This document shows, in pieces, positions 25,846-35,546 of a DNA stretch of 64,000 nucleotides. Made by a program: the position numbers and the translations under genes. How positions within the stretch are numbered: position 1 is the first letter of the stretch; every line of letters starts with the position of its first letter. The stretch is from RPQJ01 sp963706755 (lineage in GTDB: Bacteria > Pseudomonadota > Gammaproteobacteria > Steroidobacterales > Steroidobacteraceae): positions 1 to 64,000 of the forward strand of contig CAVPNH010000007.1 of NCBI GenBank assembly GCA_963706755.1, given 5' to 3'. A model generated the notes under the pieces. It ran no database searches. It saw only the letters and a program-made list of their open reading frames with translations, and had not been told where the DNA came from.

Positions 25846-26817
25846 TCAGCAGAGACAGGCTTCGACTTTGCGTTGCGGCCGCTCGAGCGAGCCGACCAGC
25901 TCGCTGATCGACGCAATGGAATTCGCGGCGAGGTACTCCGCGATGCCCGCGTTGATCTTCGTGCACACCAGGGGATCGTAGAAGAGCGCCGTGCCCACGC
26001 CCACGGTGGTCGCGCCCGCGATGATGAACTCGAGTGCGTCCTGCGCCGAGCAGATCCCGCCCTGGCCGATGATCGGGATGCCGAGCGGCCGCGCCACCTC
26101 GGCCACCTGCATCACCTTGAGCAGCGCGATCGGCTTGATGGCCGGGCCCGAGAGCCCGCCCTGGACGTTGCCGATCACCGGCCGGCGCGTCTTCACGTCG
26201 ATGGCCATGCCCATCATCGTGTTGATCACGGCGAGTCCGTCGCTGCCGGCCTCGATGCAGACGCGCGCGCTCTCGCGGATGTCGGTCTGGTTGGGCGAGA
26301 GCTTGGTGATCAGCGGCTTCTTCGTCACCGCGCGGCAGGCGGCCACGACGCGTGCCGACATCTCCGGCACGTTACCGAACTGCACGCCGCCTTCCTTCAC
26401 GTTGGGGCAGGAGATGTTGATCTCGATCGCGTTGATCGGTGAATCGTCGAAGCGGCGCGTGACCTCGACGTACTCGTCGATGGTGGACCCGCAGACGTTG
26501 GCGAAGAAGCGCGTCTCGGAGAAATCGAGCGTCGGCAGGATCCGGTCAACGACGTGGGCGACGCCGGGGTTCTGCAGGCCGATGGCGTTCAGCATGCCCA
26601 TCGGCGTCTCGTAGACTCGGTGCGGAGGGTTGCCGAGTCGCGGCGTACCGGTCGTGCCCTTGAGCACGATGGCGCCGACTTGTGTGTTGGAGAATCCCTC
26701 GACGCGCGTGTACTCCTCGCCGAACCCGACACAGCCCGAGAGCAGCACGATCGGCGAAGTCAGGCGCAGGCCGCAGAAATCCACGGCCAGCGAGGGCGGC
26801 AGGGCGGCGGAGGACAT
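25846..26817 (-). CDS. pyrD: dihydroorotate dehydrogenase-like flavoprotein, class 1B type
   Basis: 323 residues, TIM-barrel FMN enzyme. The catalytic cysteine is in INISCPNVKEGG, as in class 1 (soluble) dihydroorotate dehydrogenases. LKGTTGTPRLGNPPHRVYETP, KLSPNQTDIRE and GIPIIGQGGICSAQDALEF mark the FMN-binding barrel. Class 1B enzymes normally pair with the PyrK electron-transfer subunit, which is not in this window. It could instead serve a related dehydrogenation (for example dihydropyrimidine), so the pyrimidine-synthesis role is probable but not certain. Confidence 0.82.
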   Translation of the reverse strand: MSSAALPPSLAVDFCGLRLTSPIVLLSGCVGFGEEYTRVEGFSNTQVGAIVLKGTTGTPRLGNPPHRVYETPMGMLNAIGLQNPGVAHVVDRILPTLDFSETRFFANVCGSTIDEYVEVTRRFDDSPINAIEINISCPNVKEGGVQFGNVPEMSARVVAACRAVTKKPLITKLSPNQTDIRESARVCIEAGSDGLAVINTMMGMAIDVKTRRPVIGNVQGGLSGPAIKPIALLKVMQVAEVARPLGIPIIGQGGICSAQDALEFIIAGATTVGVGTALFYDPLVCTKINAGIAEYLAANSIASISELVGSLERPQRKVEACLC

Positions 26818-27007
26818 GTGCGCAATTCTATGCGGAAACCGGCGGCGACGAGCGGGCGGCCTCCAGTGCCTGCGTCGCCGTCAGCCGGTGGTCGACGGCC
26901 GGCCCCGGGGGGCGTAGTTATCCGGATTGCCGTGTCGGAGAAGCCGGGCCAGCCTGTCACGGACTTTGGTCGCCCATACGACCCTTCAGCTCGCAGGGAC
27001 CCAGGCA

Positions 27008-28381
27008 ATGGCAACACTGATCAAGACCGCATCGGCGATCCCGTTCGCGCTCGGCGCATACTTGTTCACCTGCGGGTTGCAGGCCGCCGTGACTCCGCAG
27101 GAAGCCGCGGCACTCGGTGGCACGCTGACCAGGTCTGGCGCCGAGAGGGCCGGCAACGCGGAAGGCAGCATTCCGGAGTACACGGGCGGACTGCCGAAGC
27201 TGTACGCCGGGCCCGGACACGGCGAGTTTCGTGCCGAGGATCCGTTTGCCGGCGAAAAGCCTCTGAGGGTGCTGACCGGCGCCAACGCCGACAAGGCCGC
27301 GAGCCAGCTTACCGCCGGCACGATGGAACTCCTGCGTCGCGATCCGACCTTCCGCGTGGACGTGTATCCGACGCATCGAAGCGCGGCGTACCCGGCCTGG
27401 CTGCTCGAGAACACGCTTCACAATGCGACGACGGCGCGCAGTACCGACGGCGGCCTGGGATTCAAGGACGCGCTGCCGGGCATTCCGTTTCCCATTCCGG
27501 CAGATGGCAGCGAGGTGATGTGGAACCACCGGCTGCGTTACATGGGGCGGGCGCTCGTGCAGAAATTCGAGAGCTGGCTTGTCGACTCCAATGGGCAGGC
27601 GATGCTGACGGGCGCGGCGACGGGAACGTGGGAGTTCCCGGTGTTTGACGAAAAGCACCGCAGCACGCTGATCAAGGAGGACGAGCGGCTCTTCGACTGG
27701 AAAGGGATCTATACGGGGCCGCAGAGGAGGGCCGGCGAAGGCATGCTCCTGCTCGAGGCGGTCAATCCGCTGAGGCAGCCGCGAAGCGTATGGTCGTACG
27801 TCCCCGGGCAGCGCAGGGTCAGGCTGGTCAACATGCCCGACGACGCCCCGCACAGCAGCAGCAGCGGGGCGTACATCGTCGACGATGCGTTCGTTTTCAA
27901 TGGCACGCTGGAGCGCTTCGACGTCAAGCTGCTCGGCAAGCGCGAGATGCTCGTGCCGTACAACACGTATCGCATGGCGTTCCTGTCGAAAGGCGAAGAT
28001 ATCCTGCGACCGGGACACATCAACCCTGACGTCGTGCGCTGGGAGCTGCACCGGGTGTGGGTCGTCGAAGCGACATTGAAGCCCGGCCAGCACCATCCCT
28101 ATGGCCGCCGGGTCTTCTACGTGGACGAGGACACCTGGATTGCGCTCGCCTCGGACGAGTACGACACGGAAGGCAAGCTGCTGCGGGCCGTGTACGCGTT
28201 CTCGACGTTCGGCTTGGAGACAGGCGTGCCGTTTACCTGCAGCTTCGCGCCCTACAGCTTCGACACCGGCGTCTACTACCTTTCCTACCACCCGGTTTCG
28301 GCGGCGACGACCCGCTACGTCGACCCGCTGCCGGACTCGGGTTGGGCGCCCGACGCTCTCGCGGGGGCCGGCGTGCGCTGA
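27008..28381 (+). CDS. DUF1329 family exported protein
   Basis: 457 residues with a signal peptide ending near LQAAVTPQEA. DUF1329 features: LTRSGAERAGNAEGSIPEYTGG, HRSAAYPAWLLENT, LPGIPFPIPADGSEVMWNH, and a beta-rich body ending in RYVDPLPDSGWAPDAL. The family has a LolB/LolA-like fold and usually sits beside an MMPL/RND exporter and a DUF1302 protein in lipid or sterol-related clusters; here neither neighbour is present. The start was set at the ATG at 27008 where the signal peptide begins. It is divergent from the pyrD-like gene. Confidence 0.85.
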   Translation: MATLIKTASAIPFALGAYLFTCGLQAAVTPQEAAALGGTLTRSGAERAGNAEGSIPEYTGGLPKLYAGPGHGEFRAEDPFAGEKPLRVLTGANADKAASQLTAGTMELLRRDPTFRVDVYPTHRSAAYPAWLLENTLHNATTARSTDGGLGFKDALPGIPFPIPADGSEVMWNHRLRYMGRALVQKFESWLVDSNGQAMLTGAATGTWEFPVFDEKHRSTLIKEDERLFDWKGIYTGPQRRAGEGMLLLEAVNPLRQPRSVWSYVPGQRRVRLVNMPDDAPHSSSSGAYIVDDAFVFNGTLERFDVKLLGKREMLVPYNTYRMAFLSKGEDILRPGHINPDVVRWELHRVWVVEATLKPGQHHPYGRRVFYVDEDTWIALASDEYDTEGKLLRAVYAFSTFGLETGVPFTCSFAPYSFDTGVYYLSYHPVSAATTRYVDPLPDSGWAPDALAGAGVR

Positions 28382-28388
28382 GGGAATC

Positions 28389-28817
28389 TCAGCCGGAGAT
28401 GAATTTCTCCAGCTGCTCGATGGTGCTGGCCTGCTCCTCGATGACGGCGCGTACGAGGTCGCCGATCGAGATCATGCCGATCATGGTCACGCCCTCGACC
28501 ACCGGCAGGTGACGGATGCGCCGCTCGGTCATGATCTCCATGCACTGGCGCACGCTCTCGCCCGGCGGGACGGTGACGACGGGTGCCGACATGATCTGCC
28601 AGACGAAGGTCTCGGCGGAGGACCGCCCGAGCAGGACCACCTTGCGCGCGTAGTCGCGCTCGGACACGAGCCCGACGAGCTCCCCGCCGCGCATTACCGG
28701 CAACGCGCCGACGTGCCGGTCCGCCATGATCTGGATCGCCTCGAGAACGGGCTGGTCCGCATCCACGGACCAGACGTCCTTGCCCTTGCGGGCGAGCAGG
28801 TGACTGACGCGCATCAT
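28389..28817 (-). CDS. CBS-domain pair protein
   Basis: 142 residues containing two CBS motifs and little else: VLEAIQIMADRHVGALPVM then GELVGLVSERDYARKVVL, and VRQCMEIMTERRIRHLPVV then MIGMISIGDLV. Such stand-alone Bateman modules bind adenine nucleotides and act as energy sensors. The start pair is MMRVSH; I used the first ATG, 8 bp from a GGGGGA site. Partner unknown. Confidence 0.88.
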   Translation of the reverse strand: MMRVSHLLARKGKDVWSVDADQPVLEAIQIMADRHVGALPVMRGGELVGLVSERDYARKVVLLGRSSAETFVWQIMSAPVVTVPPGESVRQCMEIMTERRIRHLPVVEGVTMIGMISIGDLVRAVIEEQASTIEQLEKFISG

Positions 28818-28932
28818 GGTCGTTTCCCCCGGAATGGCGCGCGGAAGGTACGAGGCGATTCTAAACCCATGTGAGGCGAAATCGCTGCAACGCCTTGCGC
28901 CGCCGAGGCGCGCACGCCACGATCCGGCGGCG

Positions 28933-29424
28933 ATGCTCCACGTCGTGCTGCACGAACCCGAAATTCCGCCCAACACCGGCAACGTCATCCGCCTGTGCGC
29001 CAACACGGGCGCGCGGCTGCACCTCGTCAGGCCGCTCGGGTTTCGGCTCGATGAGCGCTCCGTGCGCCGGGCCGGGCTGGACTACCGCGAACTGGCGGAC
29101 GTCACCGTCCACGCGAGCTTTGAGGCCTGCCTGGAGACGCTGGGCCGGCCGCGATGGTTCGCGCTCACGACACGCGCCGCCGCGACCTACGATTCCGTGC
29201 GCTATCGGGAGGGAGACGCACTCGTGTTCGGGGCGGAGACCCGCGGGTTGCCACAGGCGGTCATCGATTCCTGTCCGGAAGACTGCCGGGTTCGCATTCC
29301 GATGCTCGGGCACGCGCGTAGCGCGAATCTCTCGAATGCTGTCGCCGTCGCGGTGTACGAGGCGTGGCGGCAGCTGGGTTTCGTAGGCGCCGGTCCCGGC
29401 TCGCCACTGATCACGAACCCCTGA
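28933..29424 (+). CDS. trmL: tRNA (cytidine(34)-2'-O)-methyltransferase
   Basis: 163 residues, a SPOUT-fold RNA methylase: HEPEIPPNTGNVIRLCANTG, HLVRPLGFRLDER, LVFGAETRGLP and the SAM-knot end IPMLGHARSANLSNAVAVAVYEA (the family typically has RSLNLS here). It methylates the ribose of the wobble base in tRNA-Leu isoacceptors. The start at 28933 gives the family N-terminus MLHVVLHEPEIPP. It is convergent with gpsA; the trmL/gpsA/secB neighbourhood is conserved in gammaproteobacteria. Confidence 0.93.
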   Translation: MLHVVLHEPEIPPNTGNVIRLCANTGARLHLVRPLGFRLDERSVRRAGLDYRELADVTVHASFEACLETLGRPRWFALTTRAAATYDSVRYREGDALVFGAETRGLPQAVIDSCPEDCRVRIPMLGHARSANLSNAVAVAVYEAWRQLGFVGAGPGSPLITNP

Positions 29425-29444
29425 TCACCAGTCACTTCTTCTAC

Positions 29445-30476
29445 TCAGTCCGTCTCCGACCTGATCGCGCGCTTCATGAGCGCGTAGACCGCGTCGCGCG
29501 GAGGCTTGCCTTCGTAGAGGACGTTGTAGATCTGCTCGGTGATGGGCATCTCGACGCCATTCCTGCGCGCCACTTCACGCACCGCGCGCGCTGCCATCAC
29601 GCCCTCGACCACCTGCCCGATCTCGGCGGCCGCCTCGTCGCGCGACTTGCCGGCGGCGAGCGCCAGGCCCATGCGCCGGTTGCGGGACTGGTCGTCCGTG
29701 CAGGTGAGCACGAGGTCGCCGAGTCCGGCGAGGCCCATGAAAGTGTCCTTGTCGGCGCCGAGCGCCACACCGAGCCGCATCATTTCCGCGAGCCCGCGGG
29801 TGATGAGTGCGACCCGGGTATTGGCGCCGAATCCCAGTCCGTCGGAGATGCCGGCGCCGATGGCGAGCGCGTTCTTCGTCGCGCCGCCGACTTCGACACC
29901 GATCATGTCGTTCGACACGTAGGCGCGGAAGTTGACGCCCGAGATGCCACGCGCGAGCGCCATCGCATAGTGCTCGTCGCCGGAGGCGACGGTCATTGCC
30001 GTCGGCAGGCCCGCCCCGACTTCCTTCGCGAACGTCGGGCCGGAGAGTACGGCGGTGGGCACTCCCGCGCCGAGCACGTCCCTCGCCACCTCGTGCGGCA
30101 GCTTGCCCGTCTCGAGTTCGAAACCCTTGGTGGCCCAGGCCACGCGCTGGCCCGGGCGCAGCACCGGCCTCAGGCGCTCGAGCACCTCGCGGAAGGCGTG
30201 GCTCGGCACGACCAGCAGCAACTGTTCCGACTGCGCGACGGCACGCCCGAAATCGTGTTCGATCTCGACGCCTGCCGGCAGGCCGATGCCCGGGAGGTAA
30301 CGACGATTGGTGCGATCGCGCGCCATCGCCGTGAGTTCATCGGTTTCGATGCCCCACAGGATGGCGCGATGCCCTGCGCGCGCGAGGTGCACCGCGAGCG
30401 CGGTGCCCCATGAGCCGGAGCCGAGGACGGCGACGGCCGGGCGCGCGGCACTTGCGGCTTGTTCGGGAGTCGCCAC
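29445..30476 (-). CDS. gpsA: glycerol-3-phosphate dehydrogenase [NAD(P)+]
   Basis: 343 residues. VAVLGSGSWGTALAVHLARAGH is the NAD(P)-binding glycine motif. GATKNALAIGAGISDGLGFG carries the catalytic Lys region, and GLGDLVLTCTDDQSRNR is the substrate-binding motif. It makes sn-glycerol-3-phosphate from DHAP for phospholipid synthesis in the cytosol. It is the last gene of the rhodanese-grxC-secB-gpsA group. Confidence 0.97.
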   Translation of the reverse strand: MATPEQAASAARPAVAVLGSGSWGTALAVHLARAGHRAILWGIETDELTAMARDRTNRRYLPGIGLPAGVEIEHDFGRAVAQSEQLLLVVPSHAFREVLERLRPVLRPGQRVAWATKGFELETGKLPHEVARDVLGAGVPTAVLSGPTFAKEVGAGLPTAMTVASGDEHYAMALARGISGVNFRAYVSNDMIGVEVGGATKNALAIGAGISDGLGFGANTRVALITRGLAEMMRLGVALGADKDTFMGLAGLGDLVLTCTDDQSRNRRMGLALAAGKSRDEAAAEIGQVVEGVMAARAVREVARRNGVEMPITEQIYNVLYEGKPPRDAVYALMKRAIRSETD

Positions 30477-30489
30477 CTGGGCGACCGCC

Positions 30490-30972
30490 TCAGTTTACCG
30501 CGGGGCTCGGCGGCTGCTGCTGGGCGGCGGCCCGCGCGTGCAGGCCCTCGAACGTCACGAGCGGCAGCAGGAACGGGGGGAACCCGCCCTTGCCCACGAG
30601 GTCGGCGACCGCCGCCCGCGCGAACCCCAGCAGGTAATTCGGCGCGGCGATCGCGAGCACATTGCCAACGTCGGCGGCCGAGAGGTTGCGGATCGTGAAC
30701 GCCCCAGCCTGCTGCAGTTCGAGCAGCCACGCCGTCTTGTCGCCCACCTTGGCTTCGAGGTTCACCTGCAGCACGACCTCGTGCAGGTCCTGCGCGAGAG
30801 CGGTCGCCCGGGTGGCGAGGTTCAGGTTCACCGTCGGCGTACCGTCGGCGGGTGACATGAAGGGGCCCATGGGCGCCTCGAAGGAGCAGTCCTTGATGTA
30901 GACGGCCTGCGGATTCACGAAAGGCGCGTTCGGGTCCGGGGTGGTCTGGGGCTGGGCGTTCGGCTCGGTCAT
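30490..30972 (-). CDS. secB: protein-export chaperone SecB
   Basis: 160 residues. The SecB core starts with VYIKDCSFEAPMGP and includes VNLNLATRATALAQDLHEVVLQV, WLLELQQAGAFTIRNL and LLGFARAAVADLVGKGGFPPFLLP, the SecA-contacting end. It holds preproteins unfolded and delivers them to SecA. The start at 30972 gives the usual short acidic N-terminus; upstream in-frame sequence belongs to the grxC region. It has 13 bp to gpsA and 49 bp from grxC. Confidence 0.96.
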   Translation of the reverse strand: MTEPNAQPQTTPDPNAPFVNPQAVYIKDCSFEAPMGPFMSPADGTPTVNLNLATRATALAQDLHEVVLQVNLEAKVGDKTAWLLELQQAGAFTIRNLSAADVGNVLAIAAPNYLLGFARAAVADLVGKGGFPPFLLPLVTFEGLHARAAAQQQPPSPAVN

Positions 30973-31021
30973 GGTGTCGTCCTGTTCAAGAAAAAGGTCT
31001 GGGTGTATCGGCTCCGGCCCG

Positions 31022-31291
31022 TCAGGCGCCGCGCAGGATCGTGTCGAGCTCGCCCGATTTCTCCAGGGCGTAGAGCTCATCGAATCCGCCGACGTGTCGG
31101 TCGCCGATGAAAATCTGCGGCACCGTGCGACGGCCGCCACTGCGGACGAGCATGGCCTGGCGGTCGGCCGGGTCCTCGTCCACCTTGATCTCGCGGAAGG
31201 CCACGCCCTTGCCTTCGAGCAGCGCCCGTGCGCGGGCGCAGTAGCCGCACCAGGCGCTCGAGTACATCACGACGCCGGTCACGTCCGCCAC
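31022..31291 (-). CDS. grxC: glutaredoxin 3
   Basis: 89 residues. Active site SAWCGYCARAR (dithiol CxxC), TVPQIFIGDRHVGGFDELYAL with the cis-Pro and GSH-binding GG. It reduces disulfides with glutathione in the cytosol. It is 5 bp after the rhodanese stop and before secB, as in many gammaproteobacteria. Confidence 0.95.
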   Translation of the reverse strand: MADVTGVVMYSSAWCGYCARARALLEGKGVAFREIKVDEDPADRQAMLVRSGGRRTVPQIFIGDRHVGGFDELYALEKSGELDTILRGA

Positions 31292-31296
31292 GGCGC

Positions 31297-31734
31297 TTAC
31301 TTTCCTTTCGCGTCCGACTTCACGAGCGGCAGGTTCTCGCCGCGCCAGGCCGCGAGCCCGCCGCGGAGGTTCACGACCTTCGTGAAGCCCTGCGCCTTGA
31401 GCGCGCGCGACGCGGCGGAGGAGCGCGTGCCAGTCTCGCAGCAGGTGATGACCACCTTCTCGCGATATTTCTTCAGGGTCTCGCCGCTCCCGGCGAGGTC
31501 CTCCTGCGGGACGTGCCGGGCGTCGATCACGTGGCCCGAGTCGAACTCCGCCTTCGACCGCACGTCGAGCGCGAGCGCGCCCTGGTTCAGCAGGCGCACG
31601 GCGTCCAGCGGGCCCACCGCCTGGCCGGCATTGCGTGCCCGGCTGAGCTCGTAGACCAGCACCGCCACGGCGAGCGCCGCCGTTCCCCCGACGAGGAGCG
31701 GGTGTCGGGCGACGTATTCGAGGAGTTTGTCCAT
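31297..31734 (-). CDS. membrane-anchored rhodanese-like protein (YibN type)
   Basis: 145 residues. One N-terminal transmembrane helix (PLLVGGTAALAVAVLVYEL), then a single rhodanese domain: DAVRLLNQGALALDVRSKAEF, the active-site loop VITCCETGTRSS (Cys in a six-residue loop) and RGGLAAWRGENLPLV. Likely a cytosol-facing sulfurtransferase of unknown acceptor. It is first in the grxC-secB-gpsA operon and divergent from envC. Confidence 0.9.
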   Translation of the reverse strand: MDKLLEYVARHPLLVGGTAALAVAVLVYELSRARNAGQAVGPLDAVRLLNQGALALDVRSKAEFDSGHVIDARHVPQEDLAGSGETLKKYREKVVITCCETGTRSSAASRALKAQGFTKVVNLRGGLAAWRGENLPLVKSDAKGK

Positions 31735-31819
31735 GGGCCGGGCGGGTAAAAAGGGTCGCGGATTATAACAGCCCCGCTAGACTTGCCGGCCTGACCCCGC
31801 CTGGAAGCCGCATCAAGGC

Positions 31820-33032
31820 ATGTTCGGCCCGTTTCTTTCGACCGTTGAGCGATTCCGCCGCCGGCCTTGGGCGCTGAGCCCGGCCGCCGTGCTGGTCCTC
31901 GCGTCTGCCCTGAGCCTGGTGGTGCCATCCGTTGCCATTGCTCAGAAACAGCCGACTCCGGCCCAGAAGGAGGCCGAGCTGCGCCGGGTGAATTCGCGCA
32001 TCGAGAAAGTGCGCAAGGCCGTCAATGCCGACATCGAGAAACGGGACAAGCTGAGCGCGCAGTTGCGCGACGCGGAGCTCGGGGTACAGGCAGCCCGGCA
32101 CACGGTGGATGAGATCCGCGCCCAGCGGCTGGCGACTGAGGCCAGGCTACGGGATCTCGAGCGGGAGGAAGCCCAGCTCGAGCAGGAGCTCACGGCCGAG
32201 CGCGGGGCGCTGGCGGGAGAACTGCGGGCCGCCTACGTCAATGGCCGCGAGGAAGAGCTGAAGCTCCTGCTGAACCAGGAAGATCCGGAGACCTTCGGCC
32301 GAATGCTGCGGTACTACGGCTATTTTGGCCGTGCGCGCGCCGAGAGGATCACCGGAATTCGCGACAAATTGGAGCATCTTGCGCTCGTACGCGAGAAGAT
32401 CGCCGCAGAACATGAGCGCTTGGCAAGGCTTGAGTCGGACCAGGAGCAGCAGGTTGCTGCACTGCGCTCGGCCCAGGACAGCAGGACTCGGGCGGTCGCG
32501 GCCATCGACGGCCAGATCAAGTCGCAGCGCGGCGAACTGCGGCCGGCTCCAGTCGCAGGCACAGGCGCTGGAGAAACTGATCGCCGACCTGCGCAAGGCC
32601 ATGGACGACGTGCCGATCGCGAAGCAGGCCCCGTTCGAGCCGCTGCGCGGCAAGCTGCCCTGGCCGGTGCAGCAGGGGCGGGTCCTGGCGCGTTTCGGCC
32701 AGCCCCGGGCGGGGGGCTCGATGCGCTGGCAGGGCATGCTCATCGGCACGGACCGCAGCGCCCGCGTGCGTGCGCCCTTCGCCGGGCGCGTCGTGTACGC
32801 GGACTGGCTGCCCGGCATGGGACTCATGGTCGTCCTCGATCACGGTGGGGGCTACCTGAGCCTGTACGGTCACAACGAGGAGATCTTCCGCAAGGTCGGC
32901 GATACGGTTTCGGCGGGTGAGGTGATCGGGGCCGTCGGCGACACCGGCGGCCACAACGAGCCGGCGCTCTACTTCGAGGTGCGTCGCGGCCGCCAGCCGG
33001 TGAATCCAGAGATCTGGCTGCAGAAGCGTTGA
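31820..33032 (+). CDS. envC: murein hydrolase activator EnvC (frameshifted near 32540)
   Basis: A signal peptide, long coiled coil (residues about 45-130 and 190-240: QKEAELRRVNSRIEKVRKAV onward) and C-terminal LytM domain identify EnvC, which activates the amidases AmiA/AmiB at the division site. The LytM half (ARVRAPFAGRVVYADWLPGMG, GGYLSLYGHNEEIF, NEPALYFEVRRGRQPVNPEIW) lacks the zinc ligands, as in EnvC. The reading frame shifts by +1 between GELR (about 32540) and RLQSQAQALEKL (about 32546): one extra base in CTGCGGCCGG joins the two halves. It is probably a sequence error; otherwise a pseudogene. Confidence 0.88.
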
Positions 33033-33147
33033 GGCGCGGGCGCCGGGCGCCGCGGGAATGTGACCCGCGCCACCCTGCTGGCACGTTCGCCCCGCTGGCC
33101 GCGTGATCCACGGATCGGCCACGGATACACTGGCAGTCGCTTACAAC

Positions 33148-34405
33148 ATGGTCCACGGCTTGACCCGACCCATACACACCGTCCTGTCCGTCCTGGTCGG
33201 CGCCACCCTCGGCGCAGGCTTCATGTACGCCCGCGACCTCGTCTCGGACCGCCACGCGCCCGCGCCCGTGGCCCCGGTCGCGGCGCGCTCCGAGCACGCG
33301 CTGCTCGACGAGGTCGCCGAGCACGTGCGCCGCGAGTACGTGGATCCGGTGAACAGCGGGCAACTCGAGCAGGCCGCCGTCGAGGGCATGGTCGCGAGCC
33401 TCGACCCTCACTCGGAGTTCCTGGACGGCGCGGCCTACGACGAGATGCGCGTCAGCACCGCGGGCACCTACTCCGGCGTCGGCATCGAGGTCGCCGAGGA
33501 GGACGGCGGGCGGATCGCGGTCGTCGCGCCGATCGAGGGTTCACCCGCGGATCGCGCCGGGGTGCGCGCGGGCGACGAACTGCTCGAGGTGGATGGACGC
33601 CCGGTCGTGCCCGGGCAGCTCGACGAGACCATTACGCGCATGCGCGGTCTCGTGGGCTCGCACGTGGTCATCGTGCTCGGCCGCAAGGGCGCACCCGAGC
33701 CGCTCCGTTTCGACCTCGAGCGCTCCGAAGTTCACGTGCGCACGGTCCGCGCCGAGCGGCTGCCGGGCGGCTACGGTTACGTGCGCGTCAGCCACTTCAG
33801 CGATTCGACGCCGGGCGATTTCGACGGCGCCATCCTGGAAATGCAGGCCGCGGCGGGCGCCGCGCCCCTGCGCGGACTCGTGCTCGACCTGCGCGACAAC
33901 CCGGGCGGCGTGCTCGAGTCGGCGGTGAGCGTCGCGGACAGCTTCCTCGAATCGGGCATGATCGTGCGGGCGGACGGGCGCACGCCCGACGCGCGCTTCG
34001 AAATGGACGCCACGCCGGGCGACCTGCTGAACGGCGCACCGGTCGTCGTGCTGGTGGACGGAGGCTCCGCGTCCGGCGCCGAGATCGTGGCCGGCGCGCT
34101 GCGCGACCACGGCCGCGCGACGCTGATGGGCGAACGCACTTACGGCAAGGGCTCCGTGCAGACCGTCATGCCGCTGCGCGACGGCGAGGCGCTGAAGCTC
34201 ACGACGTCGCGGTACTACACGCCGTCGGGTCGCACGATCCAGGAACACGGCCTCGATCCCGACGTGCGGATCGTCGCGAAGGAAGGACGAAGCGCGCCGC
34301 GACTTCCGGCGCGCGGCGGGCAGCGACCCCGAAGTGCGTTCGGCGCTGCAGTACCTGCGGGATCGCAGCCTCGACACGCACGTCGCGCTCGCGACCAGGC
34401 CCTGA
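33148..34405 (+). CDS. ctpA: carboxy-terminal processing protease, S41 family (frameshift near 34286)
   Basis: N-terminal signal/anchor (PIHTVLSVLVGATLGAGFMY), PDZ domain (TYSGVGIEVAEEDGGR to AGVRAGDELLEVDGR), and an S41 domain with the Ser of VDGGSASGAEIVAGAL and the Lys of ERTYGKGSVQT forming the catalytic dyad. It is a periplasmic protease that trims C-termini, including cell-wall enzymes. After DPDVRIVAKE one extra G (about 34285) moves the true C-terminus DEARRDFRRAAGSDPEVRSA into the next frame, which stops at 34405. Without correction the frame runs into the following gene. A GTG start at 33103 is the alternative. Order envC-ctpA is conserved. Confidence 0.88.
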
Positions 34406-34413
34406 CCGCGCGC

Positions 34414-34978
34414 ATGGTCGTGCCCGTGCCGCGCGTGCTCATGCCGCTGGCCGAAGGCTTCGAGGAAATCGAGGCGGTCACTGTCGTCGACCTGCTGCGC
34501 CGCGCCGGCATCGAGGTCCGCACCGCGACGCTCTCGGGGCCGCGGGTCAGGGGATCGCACGGGATCGTCGTCGAGGCCGACATCGCGCTCGACGCCGCCG
34601 AGGTCGCGGACTACGACATGATCGTGCTGCCCGGCGGCATGCCGGGCGCCGAGCACCTGAAGCAGGACGCGCGCGTGATCGCGCTGCTGCGTCGCTTCGC
34701 GGGGGAGGGCCGCTACACCGCGGCGATCTGCGCGGCCCCGGGCGTGCTGGCGCACGCGGGCCTCCTCGACGGTCGCCGCGCGACCAGCTTCCCCGGATTC
34801 CTGAGTGCCGGCTTCGGCGCCCGGGATCGGTCTCAGCGAGGAACCCGTCGTCGTGGACGGAAAGGTGGTGACCTCGCGCGGCCCCGGCACCGCGATCGAG
34901 TTCAGCCTGGCGCTGATCGAGTTGCTGTCCGGCAGGGCGGCCGCGGATGCGGTCGGCAGCCGGCTGCAGCGGCCGTAG
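34414..34978 (+). CDS. DJ-1/PfpI family protein, YajL type (frameshift near 34815)
   Basis: Starts MVVPVPRVLMPLAEGFEEIE, the DJ-1 N-terminus with the conserved Glu. DYDMIVLPGGMPGAEHL and YTAAICAAPGVLAHAGLL carry the nucleophile-elbow Cys. The family end (GIGLSEEPVVVDGKVVTSR then GPGTAIEFSLALIELLSG) is in the +1 frame, so one extra base lies between 34801 and 34826. DJ-1/YajL proteins are cytosolic glyoxalase/chaperone-like stress proteins; the exact role is debated. It appears fused to ctpA only because both genes are frame-disturbed. Confidence 0.85.
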
Positions 34979-35060
34979 CCACGCTCGCGGATCGCGAGAC
35001 TCCGGGAGGATTCCTCCTTCCGGCTCTTCCCACTAACCGCGAACCGCCGGTCACTGACCG

Positions 35061-35444
35061 CTAGATCAGCGTTCGTCCCGCGCCGATCAGCGCGCCGATC
35101 AGCAGCACAAGCACCGGCAGCATGCTCATGCCGAAGCCGATTTCGCGCTTCGCCGGGTCTGCAACGTAGCCACGGAAATACACGATCCGCCCGACGAGGT
35201 AGATCGCACCGAGCCCGGCGGCCCACTGCGGATTGACGTACTGGCCGAAGAGCCAGATCGACGGCACGAACACGATCAGCAGTTCCATCGTGTTGTAGTG
35301 AACGCGGAAGTAGCGATCGAAGACCTCGTGGCCGCTGATGGCCGGCGCCTTGACGCCATAGAGGCCGCGCGCGCGACCGACCAGCATGCCGAACGCCACG
35401 AATTCAACGAGCGCGAGCGCGATGACGAATGCGACGAGTTCCAT
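35061..35444 (-). CDS. MAPEG family membrane protein
   Basis: 127 residues, four transmembrane helices. FDRYFRVHYNTMELLIVFVPS contains the Arg/Asn/Glu residues of the glutathione-binding site of MAPEG proteins, and FGQYVNPQWAAGLGAIYLVGR the typical third helix. Bacterial members are of uncertain substrate and may be glutathione transferase-like. Confidence 0.88.
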   Translation of the reverse strand: MELVAFVIALALVEFVAFGMLVGRARGLYGVKAPAISGHEVFDRYFRVHYNTMELLIVFVPSIWLFGQYVNPQWAAGLGAIYLVGRIVYFRGYVADPAKREIGFGMSMLPVLVLLIGALIGAGRTLI

Positions 35445-35546
35445 GCGTGTCTCCCTGGGTCGATTGATTGGTGTGCCCGGCAGATTCCATTACCATGCCG
35501 GCAACGTCAATGGCTTCCAGCCGTTCCACCGCGAGGAGAGGCTCAA

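Noticed and set aside
33103..35064. A S41 protease-DJ-1 fusion protein
   Set aside because: Explained by two nearby frameshifts; each part has its own proper start or stop in the corrected frame.
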